Below the pieces are notes generated by a model that saw only the letters and a list, made by a program, of their open reading frames with translations, was not told where the DNA came from and made no database searches. Shown piece after piece: positions 1-10,270 of a DNA stretch of 52,936 nucleotides (positions within the stretch are counted from its first letter, which is position 1; each line of letters begins with the position of its first letter). The position numbers were made by a program, and so were the translations under genes. The stretch comes from an uncultured Candidatus Pelagibacter sp. (GTDB lineage Bacteria > Pseudomonadota > Alphaproteobacteria > Pelagibacterales > Pelagibacteraceae), in the NCBI GenBank assembly GCA_905616455.1, contig CAJQSW010000004.1:1-52936 (forward strand), in the 5' to 3' direction.

Positions 1-1260
1 CAATGAATGAAAGTCAGCTGTATCTATTTTTGAAGAGTGATCTCTCCTCATGTTCCACCTCTTGTTAACTCCAGCACTAGCCAAACTTAATGTTGATCTG
101 CCATATCTGTAATTTGTACTATCAATAGACCTCATTAAGCCTTTAATCTTCTCATCTTTTTCCGAGGAGAATAAATTTTTACTACCATCTGAACTAACCA
201 AACCAGTCAATGTTATGCCTGCTTTTTGATACCTATATCCATTTATAAAGATTTCATTTAATGCAACTAAAGCAGTTTTAACTATCTCGATACTATTGTT
301 GGTAGCTATTGGAAAATCTATAGTTTTAGCATTTGAATAATAAACTCCTCTATTTTGAAATGGACTTGTTCTAACTGAAACAGTTATTGATTTTGCAATT
401 AAAGACTCTGATCTAATTTTTTCTGAGGCATTTAAGCAATAACTTGCTACCGCTTCTTGGAGTTCTTGAAATTTTTCAACTCTTGTACCGAATGATCTTG
501 ATACCACACAGCTTTTTCTTTTAGAACCTTTTAGATCTATAGGAATACAAGGGATACCTCTAAGCTCTAATGCAGTTCTAGAACTCAATACATTAGAACT
601 TTTTTTAATCCAAGTGTTTGACATATTTTTTAATTGTTTAGCATTATAAATTCCATTTTGATGATAAAATTTTGTCATCTGTTTACCGACCCCCCATACA
701 TTATTGATATTTATTTTTTCTAATAGTGGATCAATATTTTCAATTCCTATTAAGTTTGTTACACCAGATTGTTTTTTCTTTGCTATATGATTTGCAATCT
801 TGCTTAAGGTTTTTGTTTTTGCAATACCAATACTTGTTGGAATACCTGTCCATTGTAAAACAATACTTCTAATTTCTTTTCCAATATTTTCTACTTCATC
901 ATCGGGATAATTACTTAAGTCTAAAAAAGCTTCATCAATAGAGTATATCTCTAGCTCAGGATTAAATCTTTTTAAAGTTCTCATCACTCTTCTGGATAAA
1001 TCCCCATACAAAGAATAGTTTGAAGAAAAAACATGAACATTATTTCTAAGTATTATATCTTTAGCCTTAAAATATGGTTCTCCCATTTTGATACCAAGAG
1101 CTTTAGCTTCATTTGACCTTGCAATGATACAGCCATCATTATTAGATAAAACGACTACAGGTTTATTTCTAATTTTAGGATTAAATAATCTTTCACAAGA
1201 AACATAAAAAGAATTGCAATCAACAAGTGCTATTTTTTTAGTACGTTGAATGGATGACAT
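1..1260 (-). CDS. umuC: UmuC-type Y-family DNA polymerase (DNA polymerase V catalytic subunit), 3' end cut by window
   Basis: Reading the minus strand from the ATG at 1260 gives 420 codons with no stop, so the last few residues lie outside the window. The N-terminus reads [19 protein letters not shown], with the catalytic Asp and the CNSFYVSCE signature of the UmuC branch. A second acidic motif, [10 protein letters not shown], lies around residue 105, followed by a helix-hairpin-helix region and a little-finger domain. The end reads [10 protein letters not shown], close to the family C-terminus, so little is missing. The start overlaps the end of umuD by 23 nt, implying translational coupling. 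With UmuD' it would form translesion polymerase V, acting after DNA damage. Confidence 0.9.
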   Translation of the reverse strand, partial: MSSIQRTKKIALVDCNSFYVSCERLFNPKIRNKPVVVLSNNDGCIIARSNEAKALGIKMGEPYFKAKDIILRNNVHVFSSNYSLYGDLSRRVMRTLKRFNPELEIYSIDEAFLDLSNYPDDEVENIGKEIRSIVLQWTGIPTSIGIAKTKTLSKIANHIAKKKQSGVTNLIGIENIDPLLEKININNVWGVGKQMTKFYHQNGIYNAKQLKNMSNTWIKKSSNVLSSRTALELRGIPCIPIDLKGSKRKSCVVSRSFGTRVEKFQELQEAVASYCLNASEKIRSESLIAKSITVSVRTSPFQNRGVYYSNAKTIDFPIATNNSIEIVKTALVALNEIFINGYRYQKAGITLTGLVSSDGSKNLFSSEKDEKIKGLMRSIDSTNYRYGRSTLSLASAGVNKRWNMRRDHSSKIDTADFHSL

Positions 1261-1633
1261 AAGTCACAACTCCCCAAATAAATACTTCCATTTCATCACC
1301 AATAATTATTTTATCTTCAATATTTTTTGAACCTGATGTCAAAAATTGTCCATCCTTTGATTTAACAAAACTTTTAACAACTAATTCATCATGAACATTT
1401 GCAACAACTGTTGAAAAATTTTTAGGTTTTAAACTTCTATCAACAACTAATAGGTCACCATCATAAATACCAACATCGGTCATCGATTTTCCTTGAACTC
1501 TGATAATGAAGGTTGCTGGAACATTTTTGATCAGATGAATGTTAAGATCTACATCTTCTTCTATGTAGTCTGTTGCGGGAGAAGGAAAACCTGCACCTGC
1601 TTTATGTAGATAAAAGGGGATAGTTAATTTCAT
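1238..1633 (-). CDS. umuD: UmuD, SOS mutagenesis protein, self-cleaving S24-family peptidase
   Basis: 131 aa, slightly shorter at the N-terminus than E. coli UmuD (139 aa). The cleavage site is AGAGFPSPA, with Ala14-Gly15 as the expected scissile bond. The catalytic dyad is Ser50 (GKSMTD) and Lys87 (LVVKSF), with the same 37-residue spacing as Ser60/Lys97 in E. coli. RecA-stimulated self-cleavage would give UmuD', the partner of UmuC. There is no DNA-binding domain, so it is not LexA. The ATG at 1633 directly abuts a perfect LexA box. It is the first gene of a umuD-umuC operon. Confidence 0.93.
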   Translation of the reverse strand: MKLTIPFYLHKAGAGFPSPATDYIEEDVDLNIHLIKNVPATFIIRVQGKSMTDVGIYDGDLLVVDRSLKPKNFSTVVANVHDELVVKSFVKSKDGQFLTSGSKNIEDKIIIGDEMEVFIWGVVTYVIHSTY

Positions 1634-1680
1634 GTTCTTGTTTTGTTCTAATTTATAGACCAGTTATACAATACACGCAA
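1634..1680 (-). promoter_or_regulatory. SOS promoter of umuDC with perfect GTTC-N7-GTTC LexA operator
   Basis: On the plus strand GTTC at 1634-1637 and GTTC at 1645-1648 are separated by exactly 7 nt, the alphaproteobacterial LexA consensus. The box touches the umuD start codon. Upstream on the minus strand are TTGCGT (1680-1675), a 17-nt spacer, and TATAAA (1657-1652), a good -35/-10 pair. The operator would then sit at the transcription start and cover the ribosome-binding region. No lexA gene is present in the window. Confidence 0.8.
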
Positions 1681-1798
1681 GAAGTTGTATTCTGAGTCTG
1701 TAACTGAATCAAAGGTGAATCAAAAGGTGAACATTGAAACTACATTTTGTGCCCTTGTGGATAACTTCAACCAGAGATAGTTTAATCATCATACTAAA

Positions 1799-2368
1799 AT
1801 GAAAAAAATTCTATCAATTATATTATTTGGTTTAATTATAACCTCTAATTGTATGGCTTATGAAGAAGCAAATTATGAAGTAATGAAGAAAAATGAAATT
1901 TATGAAATTAGAAAATATTCTGATCGTTTAACCATTGAAGCGGAAATATCAAATCAAGGTAGTAGTTTTAGAAAATTATTTAAATATATTTCTGGTGATA
2001 ATGAGAATAATGAAGAGATTAAGATGACAACACCAGTTACTCAAATAGAAAAAAAAGGAAATATGACTATGCAATTTTATTTACCTTCAAGATTTAATAA
2101 AAGTAATACACCGAATCCATCTAATTCAGATATTAAAATATTAAATATTAAAGGTGGTTATTATGCGGTTATTATATATTCAGGTAGAGCTTCTGATATA
2201 AATTTCATTAAACATAAAAATATTTTAGAAAATGAGCTAAAAAAAAATAATATATCAATTTTGAGTCCACCTATTAAAGCAACTTACAATAACCCCTTCA
2301 CTCTACCTTTGCTAAGAAGAAACGAGGCAATGTTTGTGATTAATATAGAAGATAAAGGAGAAATATAA
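1799..2368 (+). CDS. SOUL family haem-binding protein, exported
   Basis: 189 aa. Residues 1-20 (MKKILSIILFGLIITSNCMA) look like a signal peptide, probably cut after CMA, so the protein should be periplasmic. The mature part follows the SOUL pattern: a YEVMKKNEIYEIRKY stretch, an FRKLFKYISGDN stretch, then KMTTPVTQ. SOUL proteins bind haem or related tetrapyrroles; the physiological role in bacteria is unclear. It is followed without a gap by the GFA-family gene (stop TAA then ATG), so the two are probably co-transcribed. Promoter elements in 1649-1798 are shared with divergent umuD territory and were not resolved. Confidence 0.78.
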   Translation: MKKILSIILFGLIITSNCMAYEEANYEVMKKNEIYEIRKYSDRLTIEAEISNQGSSFRKLFKYISGDNENNEEIKMTTPVTQIEKKGNMTMQFYLPSRFNKSNTPNPSNSDIKILNIKGGYYAVIIYSGRASDINFIKHKNILENELKKNNISILSPPIKATYNNPFTLPLLRRNEAMFVINIEDKGEI

Positions 2369-2731
2369 ATGAAAAAACTAAAATGTCATTGTGGAGAAGT
2401 AGAAGCAGAAATCAACGTACCTGATAACTTAGAAAAAGTTTTAAAATGCAATTGCTCCATTTGTAAAAGGAAAGGGGCAATTATGTCTATGGTTAAGAAT
2501 GAAGATTTTAAGGTTATTAAAGGTGAAGATAAATTAAAACTTTATCAGTTTCATTCAAAAATTGCTAAACACTATTTTTGTTCTAATTGTGGAATTTATA
2601 CACACCACAACCCAAGAGCCAATCCAGCTATGACAGGATTTAATCTTGGATGTGTAGATGAAATAAATATTTTTGAATTAGAAAATGTTGCAGTCAACGA
2701 TGGTCAAAATCATCCTCTTGATAAGAAATAA
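2369..2731 (+). CDS. GFA / CENP-V domain zinc protein
   Basis: 120 aa, the usual size for this family, once named glutathione-dependent formaldehyde-activating enzymes. Zinc-binding cysteines are visible in CHCG (Cys7, Cys9), CNCSIC (around residues 27-32) and CSNCG (around 71-74). The start follows the upstream stop directly. An AAAGGAG Shine-Dalgarno sequence at 2354-2360 sits 8 nt before the ATG, one of the stronger ones in the window. Many GFA proteins have no proven S-hydroxymethylglutathione activity, so the substrate remains open. Confidence 0.82.
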   Translation: MKKLKCHCGEVEAEINVPDNLEKVLKCNCSICKRKGAIMSMVKNEDFKVIKGEDKLKLYQFHSKIAKHYFCSNCGIYTHHNPRANPAMTGFNLGCVDEINIFELENVAVNDGQNHPLDKK

Positions 2732-2737
2732 TTTTTT

Positions 2738-3664
2738 ATGCAAGAAGCTAACAATTGTTTTAGTAAGGTAAAAAAAGATTGTTTTAAGTTTATCTCGTCT
2801 CAAGAAACCAAAAAAGATAAATTTAAAAATAAGGATAGGATGATTAAATCTTTTTTAATTCCTGTCAGCTTTTGGATATCAAAAAGAGTTAATAAAAAAA
2901 GACCCTTAATAATTGGTTTAGCAGGAGGACAGGGTTCAGGCAAAACAACCATCTCATCAATTTTAACCTTAATCTTACAAAAATATTTTAAGTTAAATGT
3001 TTTTAAAGTCTCCATCGATGATTTTTATAAAACAAGAAAAGATAGGAAATTATTATCTAAAAATAAGCACCCATTACTGATGACAAGAGGAGTTCCTGGA
3101 ACTCACGATATAAATTTAATGTTGAGTTTTTTCAAAAAAATTAAAGATAAAAACTTTAAGAGTTTACAGGTTCCAACATTTAATAAAGCGATAGATGAAA
3201 GGTGCTCAAAAAGTTTATGGCATAAAATTAAATCTAAACCAGACGTTATAATTTTTGAAGGCTGGTGTGTTGGAGCAAGAGCTCAATCAAGCAGCCAACT
3301 CAAAAAACCAATTAATTCACTTGAAAAAGTATATGACCAAGGTGCCAAATGGAGAACTCATGTTAATAATCAGTTAAAAAATAAATATAAGACATTATTT
3401 AACCAATTAGACGGTCTATTATATCTAAAAGCTAAAAACTTTAATTTATTAAGGAGGTGGAGACTAAAACAAGAGAGAAAGCTTTGGGTTCAAACAAAAA
3501 ATAAGAAAAATTTAAAAATTATGAGCAGTGGGGATGTGATAAATTTTATGCAAACATATCAAAGAATTACTCAACAAATGTTTAAAGATGCAGTAAAAAG
3601 TTCATCTATAATAATGAATTTAAATAATAATCATCAGATTGAAAAGATAAAATTTAAAAAATAA
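2738..3664 (+). CDS. D-glycerate 3-kinase-like P-loop kinase (GLYK/Tda10 type)
   Basis: 308 aa. The Walker A motif GGQGSGKT is at residues 63-70, followed by SIDDFY (about 92-97), RGVPGTHD, PTFNKAIDER and IIFEGWCVGAR. This order matches the plant glycerate kinase/Tda10 branch of the phosphoribulokinase-like kinases. It would phosphorylate D-glycerate to 3-phosphoglycerate, linking glyoxylate or serine-derived carbon to glycolysis; the activity is inferred from family only. The ATG at 2738 is 6 nt after the upstream stop. Met35 is a possible later start, since the first 34 residues are Lys-rich and poorly conserved. The stop overlaps the next start by 1 nt. Confidence 0.7.
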   Translation: MQEANNCFSKVKKDCFKFISSQETKKDKFKNKDRMIKSFLIPVSFWISKRVNKKRPLIIGLAGGQGSGKTTISSILTLILQKYFKLNVFKVSIDDFYKTRKDRKLLSKNKHPLLMTRGVPGTHDINLMLSFFKKIKDKNFKSLQVPTFNKAIDERCSKSLWHKIKSKPDVIIFEGWCVGARAQSSSQLKKPINSLEKVYDQGAKWRTHVNNQLKNKYKTLFNQLDGLLYLKAKNFNLLRRWRLKQERKLWVQTKNKKNLKIMSSGDVINFMQTYQRITQQMFKDAVKSSSIIMNLNNNHQIEKIKFKK

Positions 3665-4962
3665 TGAAAAAAACAATTTTAATACTGTTCTCAGTTTTAT
3701 TCTTAAACCAACATGTCTTGGCGGTCACTTTATTTGAAGCTCTTACGGAAGCTTATAAAAACAATACTGACTTAAATGCTGAGAGAGAAAATATTAATAT
3801 TTCAGAAGAAGATTTAAAAATTTCAAAAAGCAGTTACCTACCTTCAGTCACGATTTCGGGAAGTAAAAGCCAAGAAGATACTGATAAACTAACTAATAGA
3901 GCAGGAGCTGAAGTTTCAGTTAATGATGTTGATCCCTTTACTCAATCTATAAAAATCGAACAAACATTAATAGACTTTGGTAGAAATGCAGATGTTCAAA
4001 AAAACAAAATTGGAATTAAACTTGCAGCTATAAAATTGTTAAAAAAAGAACAAGAAGTTTTATTAAAAGCAATTGAAGCTTACTCAAGTTTAATATTAGC
4101 TAATGAAAAATTAAAGATCAATCAAAGCAATTTTAATTTGTTAGAACGACAAGTTGAAACTAATAGAGCTAGACTTGAAAGAGGACAAATTACTTTATCT
4201 GATTTGGCTCAATCCGAGTCCTCTTTAGCTGAGGCTCAAGCAAATTTTATTCAATCCCAAAATGAAATTGTATCAAACAAGTTGAATTATGAAAATGTAA
4301 TTGGACCGATTGCAGACATTAATAGTTTAAATAAAGATTTTGATATTAACCTTATGCTTCCAGATAGCCTGAATGATGCAATTGATACTTCAAAAAAATA
4401 TAATCCTGAATTAATTATAGCAAAGTTAGAATATGAACAATCAGAAAAAGATGTTCTTATTTCACGATCTGATCTATCACCCTCTGCAAAACTTTTTTAT
4501 GAAAATTCTAGATCCCAAGATTTGAGTTCATCATATGATGAGCGTAATAAGAGCACTTTAAAAGCAACTGTTACATGGCCAGTATTTTCTGGTGGAAAAA
4601 ATAGAGCTTCATTGAATAAAAGCCGAAACTCACAAAATAGAAAAAAATTATTATTAGCTAGTGTTACAAAAACTAATAATAGCGATGTAGCAATCTCATG
4701 GTCTACACTTCAATCTTCAAAAAGTTTATTGAATTCAGTTAAGTCTCAAGTTAAAGCTGCAGAAATTGCAAATGAAGGAATAACAGTTGAGTATGAATCG
4801 GGACTTGGAAGATCTACTCTAGATGTCATTCAATCTAACTCTATTTTACTCAATTCAAGAATTGCTTTAGCAAATTCAGAAAGAAATTATCTGCTTGCTC
4901 AATTTAATATTCTAAAATCTATTGGCCGATTAAATAGTAGTCATCTAAAACTTAAGCAATAA
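3664..4962 (+). CDS. tolC: TolC-family outer-membrane efflux channel
   Basis: 432 aa. A signal peptide (MKKTILILFSVLFLNQHVLA) precedes VTLFEALTEAY, the typical mature TolC start. Two homologous OEP halves rich in long amphipathic helices follow, roughly residues 25-215 and 240-430. The protein would trimerise as an outer-membrane channel with a periplasmic helical barrel, serving type I secretion or RND/MFP efflux. No inner-membrane partner is encoded nearby, so one channel may serve several pumps. The ATG overlaps the preceding stop by 1 nt. Confidence 0.88.
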   Translation: MKKTILILFSVLFLNQHVLAVTLFEALTEAYKNNTDLNAERENINISEEDLKISKSSYLPSVTISGSKSQEDTDKLTNRAGAEVSVNDVDPFTQSIKIEQTLIDFGRNADVQKNKIGIKLAAIKLLKKEQEVLLKAIEAYSSLILANEKLKINQSNFNLLERQVETNRARLERGQITLSDLAQSESSLAEAQANFIQSQNEIVSNKLNYENVIGPIADINSLNKDFDINLMLPDSLNDAIDTSKKYNPELIIAKLEYEQSEKDVLISRSDLSPSAKLFYENSRSQDLSSSYDERNKSTLKATVTWPVFSGGKNRASLNKSRNSQNRKKLLLASVTKTNNSDVAISWSTLQSSKSLLNSVKSQVKAAEIANEGITVEYESGLGRSTLDVIQSNSILLNSRIALANSERNYLLAQFNILKSIGRLNSSHLKLKQ

Positions 4963-4991
4963 AGTCAATTTTTCTTTAAAAAAATTAACTA

Positions 4992-5019
4992 TTGATAAAA
5001 AGAACAAAATGTGTACATT
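4992..5019 (+). promoter_or_regulatory. Putative recA promoter with LexA-like site in the spacer
   Basis: TTGATA (4992-4997) and TACATT (5014-5019) are separated by 16 nt. GAAC at 5002-5005 and GTAC at 5013-5016 are separated by exactly 7 nt, one mismatch from GAAC-N7-GAAC (the reverse complement of the alphaproteobacterial box GTTC-N7-GTTC). An operator here would cover the -10. The site matches the perfect box in front of umuD, but the mismatch and AT-rich context leave some doubt. Confidence 0.5.
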
Positions 5020-5064
5020 TAACACACGATTCGATCACTAATTATTTAATAAAAAAGGCATAAA

Positions 5065-6213
5065 ATGAATAAAAATAAATTAAAAGTAGTTAAAACTACA
5101 AAAGCACAGCAAGCTGAAGGCAATGAAAAAATTAAAGCTTTAGACGCAGCAATAGCACAAATTACAGACAATTTTGGAAAAGGCTCTGTAATGAAGCTTG
5201 GTGAAAGAAGAGCAATGGACATTGAATCAGTATCAACGGGTTCATTAAGTTTAGATGTTGCGCTTGGGATAGGTGGCTTACCTAAAGGTAGGGTAATTGA
5301 AATCTATGGTCCTGAATCATCTGGAAAAACAACCCTAGCCCTACAAGTTTTAGCTGAAGCTCAAAAAACAGGTGGAATATGTGCATTTATAGACGCGGAA
5401 CATGCTTTAGACCCAGTTTATGCAAAAAAGCTTGGTGTAAATACAGAAGAATTATTAATTTCACAACCAGATACAGGGGAACAAGCATTAGAAATTGCTG
5501 ACACGTTAGTTAAATCAGGTTCCATTTCTGTAATTGTTGTTGATTCAGTTGCAGCATTAACCCCTAGAGCAGAAATTGAAGGAGAAATGGGAGATCACCA
5601 TGTAGGACTTCAATCAAGATTAATGAGTCAGGCTTTAAGAAAGTTAACTGGTTCAATCTCAAGCACAAATACTATGATGATTTTTATAAATCAAATTAGG
5701 ATGAAGATTGGGGTTATGTTTGGAAGTCCAGAGACCACTTCAGGTGGAAATGCACTTAAGTTTTATTCATCAGTAAGAATGGACATCAGACGAATTGGTG
5801 CCATCAAAGATGGTGATGAAATTATTGGTAACTCAACAAGGGTTAAAGTAGTTAAAAATAAAGTAGCACCTCCATTTAAAGTTGTAGAATTTGACCTTAT
5901 GTATGGAAAAGGTATTAGTAAGGTAGGTGAATTAGTTGACCTTGGAGCAAAAGCTGAGATTGTTGAAAAATCTGGTGCTTGGTATGCATATAAAGGTGAA
6001 AAAATTGGCCAAGGTAGAGAAAATGCTAAGATTTATTTAGAGCAAAACCCTAAGATTGCTGCAGAGATAGAAATGGCAATAAGAGAAAAAGCTGGAGTAA
6101 TAGCAAAAAAAATTGAAGGAAATCCACTTGATCCAGAAAAAGCTGCAAAAGATCAAATAGAAGACACTGAGGTGGAAACCAAAGAAGAAGTTACACCACC
6201 GAAAAAAAATTAG
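5065..6213 (+). CDS. recA: RecA recombinase
   Basis: 382 aa, slightly longer than E. coli RecA because of a Lys-rich N-terminus and an acidic/Lys tail. The Walker A motif GPESSGKTT is at residues 82-90, and the Walker B region is [10 protein letters not shown]. The L1/L2 DNA-binding loops ([12 protein letters not shown] and [18 protein letters not shown]) are intact. It forms filaments on single-stranded DNA for strand exchange and acts as co-protease for LexA and UmuD cleavage, fitting the nearby umuDC operon. Translation starts at ATG 5065 after an AAGG-type Shine-Dalgarno. It ends in a strong intrinsic terminator. Confidence 0.98.
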   Translation: MNKNKLKVVKTTKAQQAEGNEKIKALDAAIAQITDNFGKGSVMKLGERRAMDIESVSTGSLSLDVALGIGGLPKGRVIEIYGPESSGKTTLALQVLAEAQKTGGICAFIDAEHALDPVYAKKLGVNTEELLISQPDTGEQALEIADTLVKSGSISVIVVDSVAALTPRAEIEGEMGDHHVGLQSRLMSQALRKLTGSISSTNTMMIFINQIRMKIGVMFGSPETTSGGNALKFYSSVRMDIRRIGAIKDGDEIIGNSTRVKVVKNKVAPPFKVVEFDLMYGKGISKVGELVDLGAKAEIVEKSGAWYAYKGEKIGQGRENAKIYLEQNPKIAAEIEMAIREKAGVIAKKIEGNPLDPEKAAKDQIEDTEVETKEEVTPPKKN

Positions 6214-6240
6214 TTAAAGTAAAGTCATCTTTAGTTATTA

Positions 6241-6268
6241 AAAGGCGCTTAATTTAAGCGCCTTTTTC
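6241..6268 (+). terminator. Intrinsic terminator after recA
   Basis: AAAGGCGCTT (6241-6250) pairs with AAGCGCCTTT (6256-6265) around the loop AATTT, giving a perfect 10-bp stem. It continues into a T run (TTTTT at 6263-6267). It lies 28 nt after the recA stop and separates recA from alaS. Confidence 0.92.
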
Positions 6269-6316
6269 CCCTTACACTTACCTAGACAACAAATAAAAAA
6301 GCTGTATTTTAAAAGT

Positions 6317-8986
6317 ATGGCTGACAAATCTTTAAATGAAATAAGAAATATATTTTTAGATTATTTTGAAAAAAATGATCATAAGATAGTTGAGTCTAGT
6401 AATTTAGTTCCAAATAATGACCCAACATTAATGTTTGCTAATTCTGGTATGGTACAGTTTAAAAATGTATTTACTGGATTGGAAAAAAAAGATTATGTAA
6501 GAGCAACCACTTCTCAAAAATGTGTGCGTGCAGGTGGAAAACACAATGATCTTGAAAATGTTGGCTATACACCAAGACACCACACTTTTTTCGAAATGCT
6601 TGGAAACTTCTCATTTGGAGATTATTTTAAGGAAGAAGCAATTACATATGCATGGAATTTAATAACAAAAGAGTTTGCAATTGATAAAAACCGTCTCTAC
6701 GTAACTGTATATAATGAGGATGAGCAAGCCTTTAACTATTGGAAGAAAATAGCTGGACTTAGTGATGATAGAATCATCAAGATAGCAACATCTGATAATT
6801 TTTGGTCTATGGGGGATACTGGACCATGTGGACCTTGCTCAGAAATTTTTTATGACCATGGTGATCATTTAGAAGGCGGACTACCGGGCACTAAAAATGA
6901 AGATGGAAACAGGTTTATTGAGATATGGAATTTAGTATTCATGCAATATGAGCAAATTTCAAAGGATAAAAGGATTGATCTTCCAAAACCATCTGTGGAT
7001 ACTGGCATGGGACTTGAGCGAATCGCGGCACTGTTGCAAGGAACACATGACAATTATGAAACAGATCATTTCAAAAAATTAATTCAGTCAGCATCAGATT
7101 CATTAAATGTTAAAGTCGACGCAGTTAATCAATCTAGTTTTAGGGTGATAGCTGATCATTTACGTGCAAGCTCTTTTTTATTAGCAGAAGGAGTTTTACC
7201 ATCGAATGAAGGGAGAGGATACGTACTTCGAAGAATTATGAGACGTGGAATGAGACATTCACATTTGTTAGGCTCTAAGAAGCCAGTTTTTTATGATATT
7301 TTTAAAACATTATTAGAAGAGATGTCAAATAATTATCCTGAATTAGAAAGAGCACAGTCATTAATAAAAGAAACTTTAAAAACAGAAGAAGAAAAGTTTC
7401 TGGTTTTATTAGATAGGGGAATAAAGATATTAGATGAAGAAATAGGTAAAGTAAAAAAAGTATTACCAGGTGAAGTGGCCTTTAAACTTTATGATACATT
7501 TGGTTTTCCATTAGATTTAACAGCAGATATTTTAAAAAATAAATCATTAACAGTAGACAACAAAAAATTTGATTTATTAATGAAAGAAAGTAAAGAACTA
7601 GCAAAAAAAAATTGGAAAGGATCAGGAGATAGTTCGCTAGATCAAATCTGGTTTAATATAAAAGATCGTTTAGGTGCAACTGATTTTTTAGGATATGCCA
7701 CAGATAAAGCAGAAGGTATAATAACTTTAATTCTTAAGGATAATAAAGAGGTCCAAGATCTTCAAGAAAATGATGAAGGAATTATAATTACAAATCAAAC
7801 ACCTTTTTATGGTGAGTCTGGAGGGCAAGTAGCTGATATAGGAATAATTTCAAATGAAAACTTTGAATTTGAAGTTTTAGATGTTCAAAAAAAATTAGGA
7901 GATTTATTTGCACATTATGGAAAAGTTAAAAAAGGTTCAATTAAGCTAAATGACAGTGTTGAATTAAAAATAGATATTTTAAGAAGGAATAGTATTAGAG
8001 CTTATCATTCTGCTACTCATTTATTACACGAGTCCTTAAGAAGAGTTTTAGGTGAACATGTAACTCAGAAAGGATCATTGGTACAGTCTGATCGATTGAG
8101 ATTTGATTTTAGTCATATGAAACCTATTTCAAAGGAGGAGATTAAAAAAGTTGAATTCCATGTTAATTCAGTAATCCAAAAAAAATCTGATGTTAAAACA
8201 AGAATAATGACCCCTAAAGAAGCCGTTGAAAATGGTGCTCTAGCTTTATTTGGAGAAAAATATAGTGATGAAGTTAGAGTTTTATCGATGGGAGATGAAG
8301 ATGGTCAATTTTTTTCAACTGAATTATGTGGTGGTACGCACGTTTTAAATACAGCAGACATTGGAAAATTTAAGATAATAAGCCAATCATCTATAGCGTC
8401 TGGCGTAAGGAGAATTGAAGCATTAAGAGACATTCAATTAGAAGTCTTCTTAAAAGATAAAGAAAATCAGTCTAATCTGTCTAATAAGAAAAATGAAGCT
8501 AATTTAAAAGAGCTGACATCAAAAATTGTTGAATTAGGTGGAAAACCCAACCTTCAAAATAACGATCCAGTAGCCTTGATAAAAGAGCTTAATAAACAAT
8601 TTGATCAACTTTCGGTTGGCTCACTCTTAAAAGATAAAACAAAGAATATAATTAATGATCTAGTCGTTAATGGGATTAAAGTTAGGTTTCAAAATGTTTT
8701 AGACTTACCATTTAAAGATTTACGTAGGTTGATTGATGAAGGAAAAAAAGAAATCGGTGAAGGATTGATAATAATTTATGCAATCAACGATAATAAAGTT
8801 GGTTTAGCTGTAGGTGTTACTAAAACATTAGAAAGTAAATTTGATGCTGTAAAAATTGTTAGAGCTGGCTCTGAGATTATTGGTGGTAAAGGTGGAGGAG
8901 GAAGAGTTGACTTTGCACAAGCTGGTGGAACATCACCTGATAAAATCCAAGAATCTTTTGAAAGTATTAAAAAATTAATTAATTAA
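6317..8986 (+). CDS. alaS: Alanyl-tRNA synthetase
   Basis: 889 aa, full length. The class II catalytic core includes [18 protein letters not shown] (about 87-104). The editing domain has HSATHLLH (around residue 563) and CGGTH (around 671), the zinc/editing site that clears Ser- and Gly-tRNA(Ala). The C-terminal domain ends with GGKGGGGR. The start at 6317 has no obvious Shine-Dalgarno but fits the family N-terminus. The 3' end overlaps the convergent icd gene by 8 nt, so no terminator can fit between them. Confidence 0.98.
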   Translation: MADKSLNEIRNIFLDYFEKNDHKIVESSNLVPNNDPTLMFANSGMVQFKNVFTGLEKKDYVRATTSQKCVRAGGKHNDLENVGYTPRHHTFFEMLGNFSFGDYFKEEAITYAWNLITKEFAIDKNRLYVTVYNEDEQAFNYWKKIAGLSDDRIIKIATSDNFWSMGDTGPCGPCSEIFYDHGDHLEGGLPGTKNEDGNRFIEIWNLVFMQYEQISKDKRIDLPKPSVDTGMGLERIAALLQGTHDNYETDHFKKLIQSASDSLNVKVDAVNQSSFRVIADHLRASSFLLAEGVLPSNEGRGYVLRRIMRRGMRHSHLLGSKKPVFYDIFKTLLEEMSNNYPELERAQSLIKETLKTEEEKFLVLLDRGIKILDEEIGKVKKVLPGEVAFKLYDTFGFPLDLTADILKNKSLTVDNKKFDLLMKESKELAKKNWKGSGDSSLDQIWFNIKDRLGATDFLGYATDKAEGIITLILKDNKEVQDLQENDEGIIITNQTPFYGESGGQVADIGIISNENFEFEVLDVQKKLGDLFAHYGKVKKGSIKLNDSVELKIDILRRNSIRAYHSATHLLHESLRRVLGEHVTQKGSLVQSDRLRFDFSHMKPISKEEIKKVEFHVNSVIQKKSDVKTRIMTPKEAVENGALALFGEKYSDEVRVLSMGDEDGQFFSTELCGGTHVLNTADIGKFKIISQSSIASGVRRIEALRDIQLEVFLKDKENQSNLSNKKNEANLKELTSKIVELGGKPNLQNNDPVALIKELNKQFDQLSVGSLLKDKTKNIINDLVVNGIKVRFQNVLDLPFKDLRRLIDEGKKEIGEGLIIIYAINDNKVGLAVGVTKTLESKFDAVKIVRAGSEIIGGKGGGGRVDFAQAGGTSPDKIQESFESIKKLIN

Positions 8987-10193
8987 GTTTTTTCTTAAGC
9001 TGACCATCTAATTCATTCAAAAAACCTTTAGTAGTTAAATATTTACTTGAAGGTCCAATTAAAATTGCTAAATCTTTGGTCATTGATCCATTTTCAACAC
9101 AATCAATACAAACATTTTCTAAAGTCTTTGAAAAATTAATTAGGTCTTCATTTCCATCTAATTTTCCTCTGTGAGCAAGACCTCTGGTCCAAGCAAATAT
9201 TGATGCAATTGGATTTGTAGAGGTTTCTTTACCTTGTTGATGCATTCTATAATGTCTTGTGACTGTACCGTGTGCTGCCTCTGCTTCCATTACTTTTCCA
9301 TCTGGAGTTAGTAGAACACTAGTCATTAACCCTAAAGAACCATAACCTTGTGCCATAGTATCTGATTGAACATCACCATCATAATTTTTGCAAGCCCAGA
9401 TATATTTTCCACTCCATTTCATTGCGCATGCTACCATGTCATCAATTAGTCTGTGCTCGTATGTAATTTTTAATTTTTCAAACTCTGTTTTAAATTCTTT
9501 TTCAAAAATATCTTGAAAAATATCTTTAAACCTACCATCATATTGTTTTAAAATTGTATTTTTTGTAGAGAGATAAACAGGCCATCCTTTAATTAAACCA
9601 TAACCAAAACATGATCTTGCAAAGTCTTCTATTGATTTATCTAAATTATACATTGATAAAGCTATTCCAGGTCCAGGAAAGTTAAAAACTTCATATTTTA
9701 TCTCTTGGCTGCCATCTTCAGCGGTCCATTTAACTTCCATTTTACCTTTTCCAGGCACCTTAAAGTCTGTTGCTCTATATTGATCTCCAAATGCATGTCT
9801 TCCAATAATTACAGGATCAGTCCAAGTAGGAACTAATTTTGGGATATTTTTACAAACTATTGGCTCTCTAAATACTGTACCTCCTATAATATTTCTTATA
9901 GTTCCATTAGGGGATCTCCACATTTTCTTTAAATCAAATTCTTCAACCCTTGCTTCATCTGGCGTAATTGTTGCACATTTAATGCCAACACCAATTTTTT
10001 TAATTGCAGCAGCTGAGTCAATTGTAATCTGATCATTCGTATTATCTCGACTTTTCATACCTAAATCAAAATACTCTATACCCAAATCTAAATAGGGAAG
10101 GATAAGCTTACCCTTGATAAACTCCCATATAATTCTGGTCATTTCATCGCCATCAAGTTCTGCAACTGGGTTTTTAACCTTAATTTTAGCCAT
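8979..10193 (-). CDS. icd: NADP-dependent isocitrate dehydrogenase (eukaryote/alphaproteobacterial type)
   Basis: 404 aa from the ATG at 10193. The same frame extends 16 codons upstream to 10241, but the family starts at [20 protein letters not shown], so the shorter form is preferred. Visible features are the [12 protein letters not shown]-terminus, substrate-site residues in [30 protein letters not shown] with metal-binding Asp residues, and the NADP-loop region [11 protein letters not shown]. This is the dimeric type found in eukaryotes and many alphaproteobacteria. It converts isocitrate to 2-oxoglutarate in the TCA cycle and supplies NADPH. It is convergent with alaS and diverges from psd. 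Confidence 0.96.
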   Translation of the reverse strand: MAKIKVKNPVAELDGDEMTRIIWEFIKGKLILPYLDLGIEYFDLGMKSRDNTNDQITIDSAAAIKKIGVGIKCATITPDEARVEEFDLKKMWRSPNGTIRNIIGGTVFREPIVCKNIPKLVPTWTDPVIIGRHAFGDQYRATDFKVPGKGKMEVKWTAEDGSQEIKYEVFNFPGPGIALSMYNLDKSIEDFARSCFGYGLIKGWPVYLSTKNTILKQYDGRFKDIFQDIFEKEFKTEFEKLKITYEHRLIDDMVACAMKWSGKYIWACKNYDGDVQSDTMAQGYGSLGLMTSVLLTPDGKVMEAEAAHGTVTRHYRMHQQGKETSTNPIASIFAWTRGLAHRGKLDGNEDLINFSKTLENVCIDCVENGSMTKDLAILIGPSSKYLTTKGFLNELDGQLKKKLN

Positions 10194-10270
10194 ATTTGAA
10201 TAATATATATTAGTAATTGTAATTAAGTGCTTTATATACATATTAATAAAAAATTATCAAATAGAAGCTT

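Noticed and set aside
10194..10241. Sixteen-codon N-terminal extension of icd
   Set aside because: Residues [16 protein letters not shown] are not part of the conserved enzyme, which starts at [17 protein letters not shown]; the shorter start is preferred.
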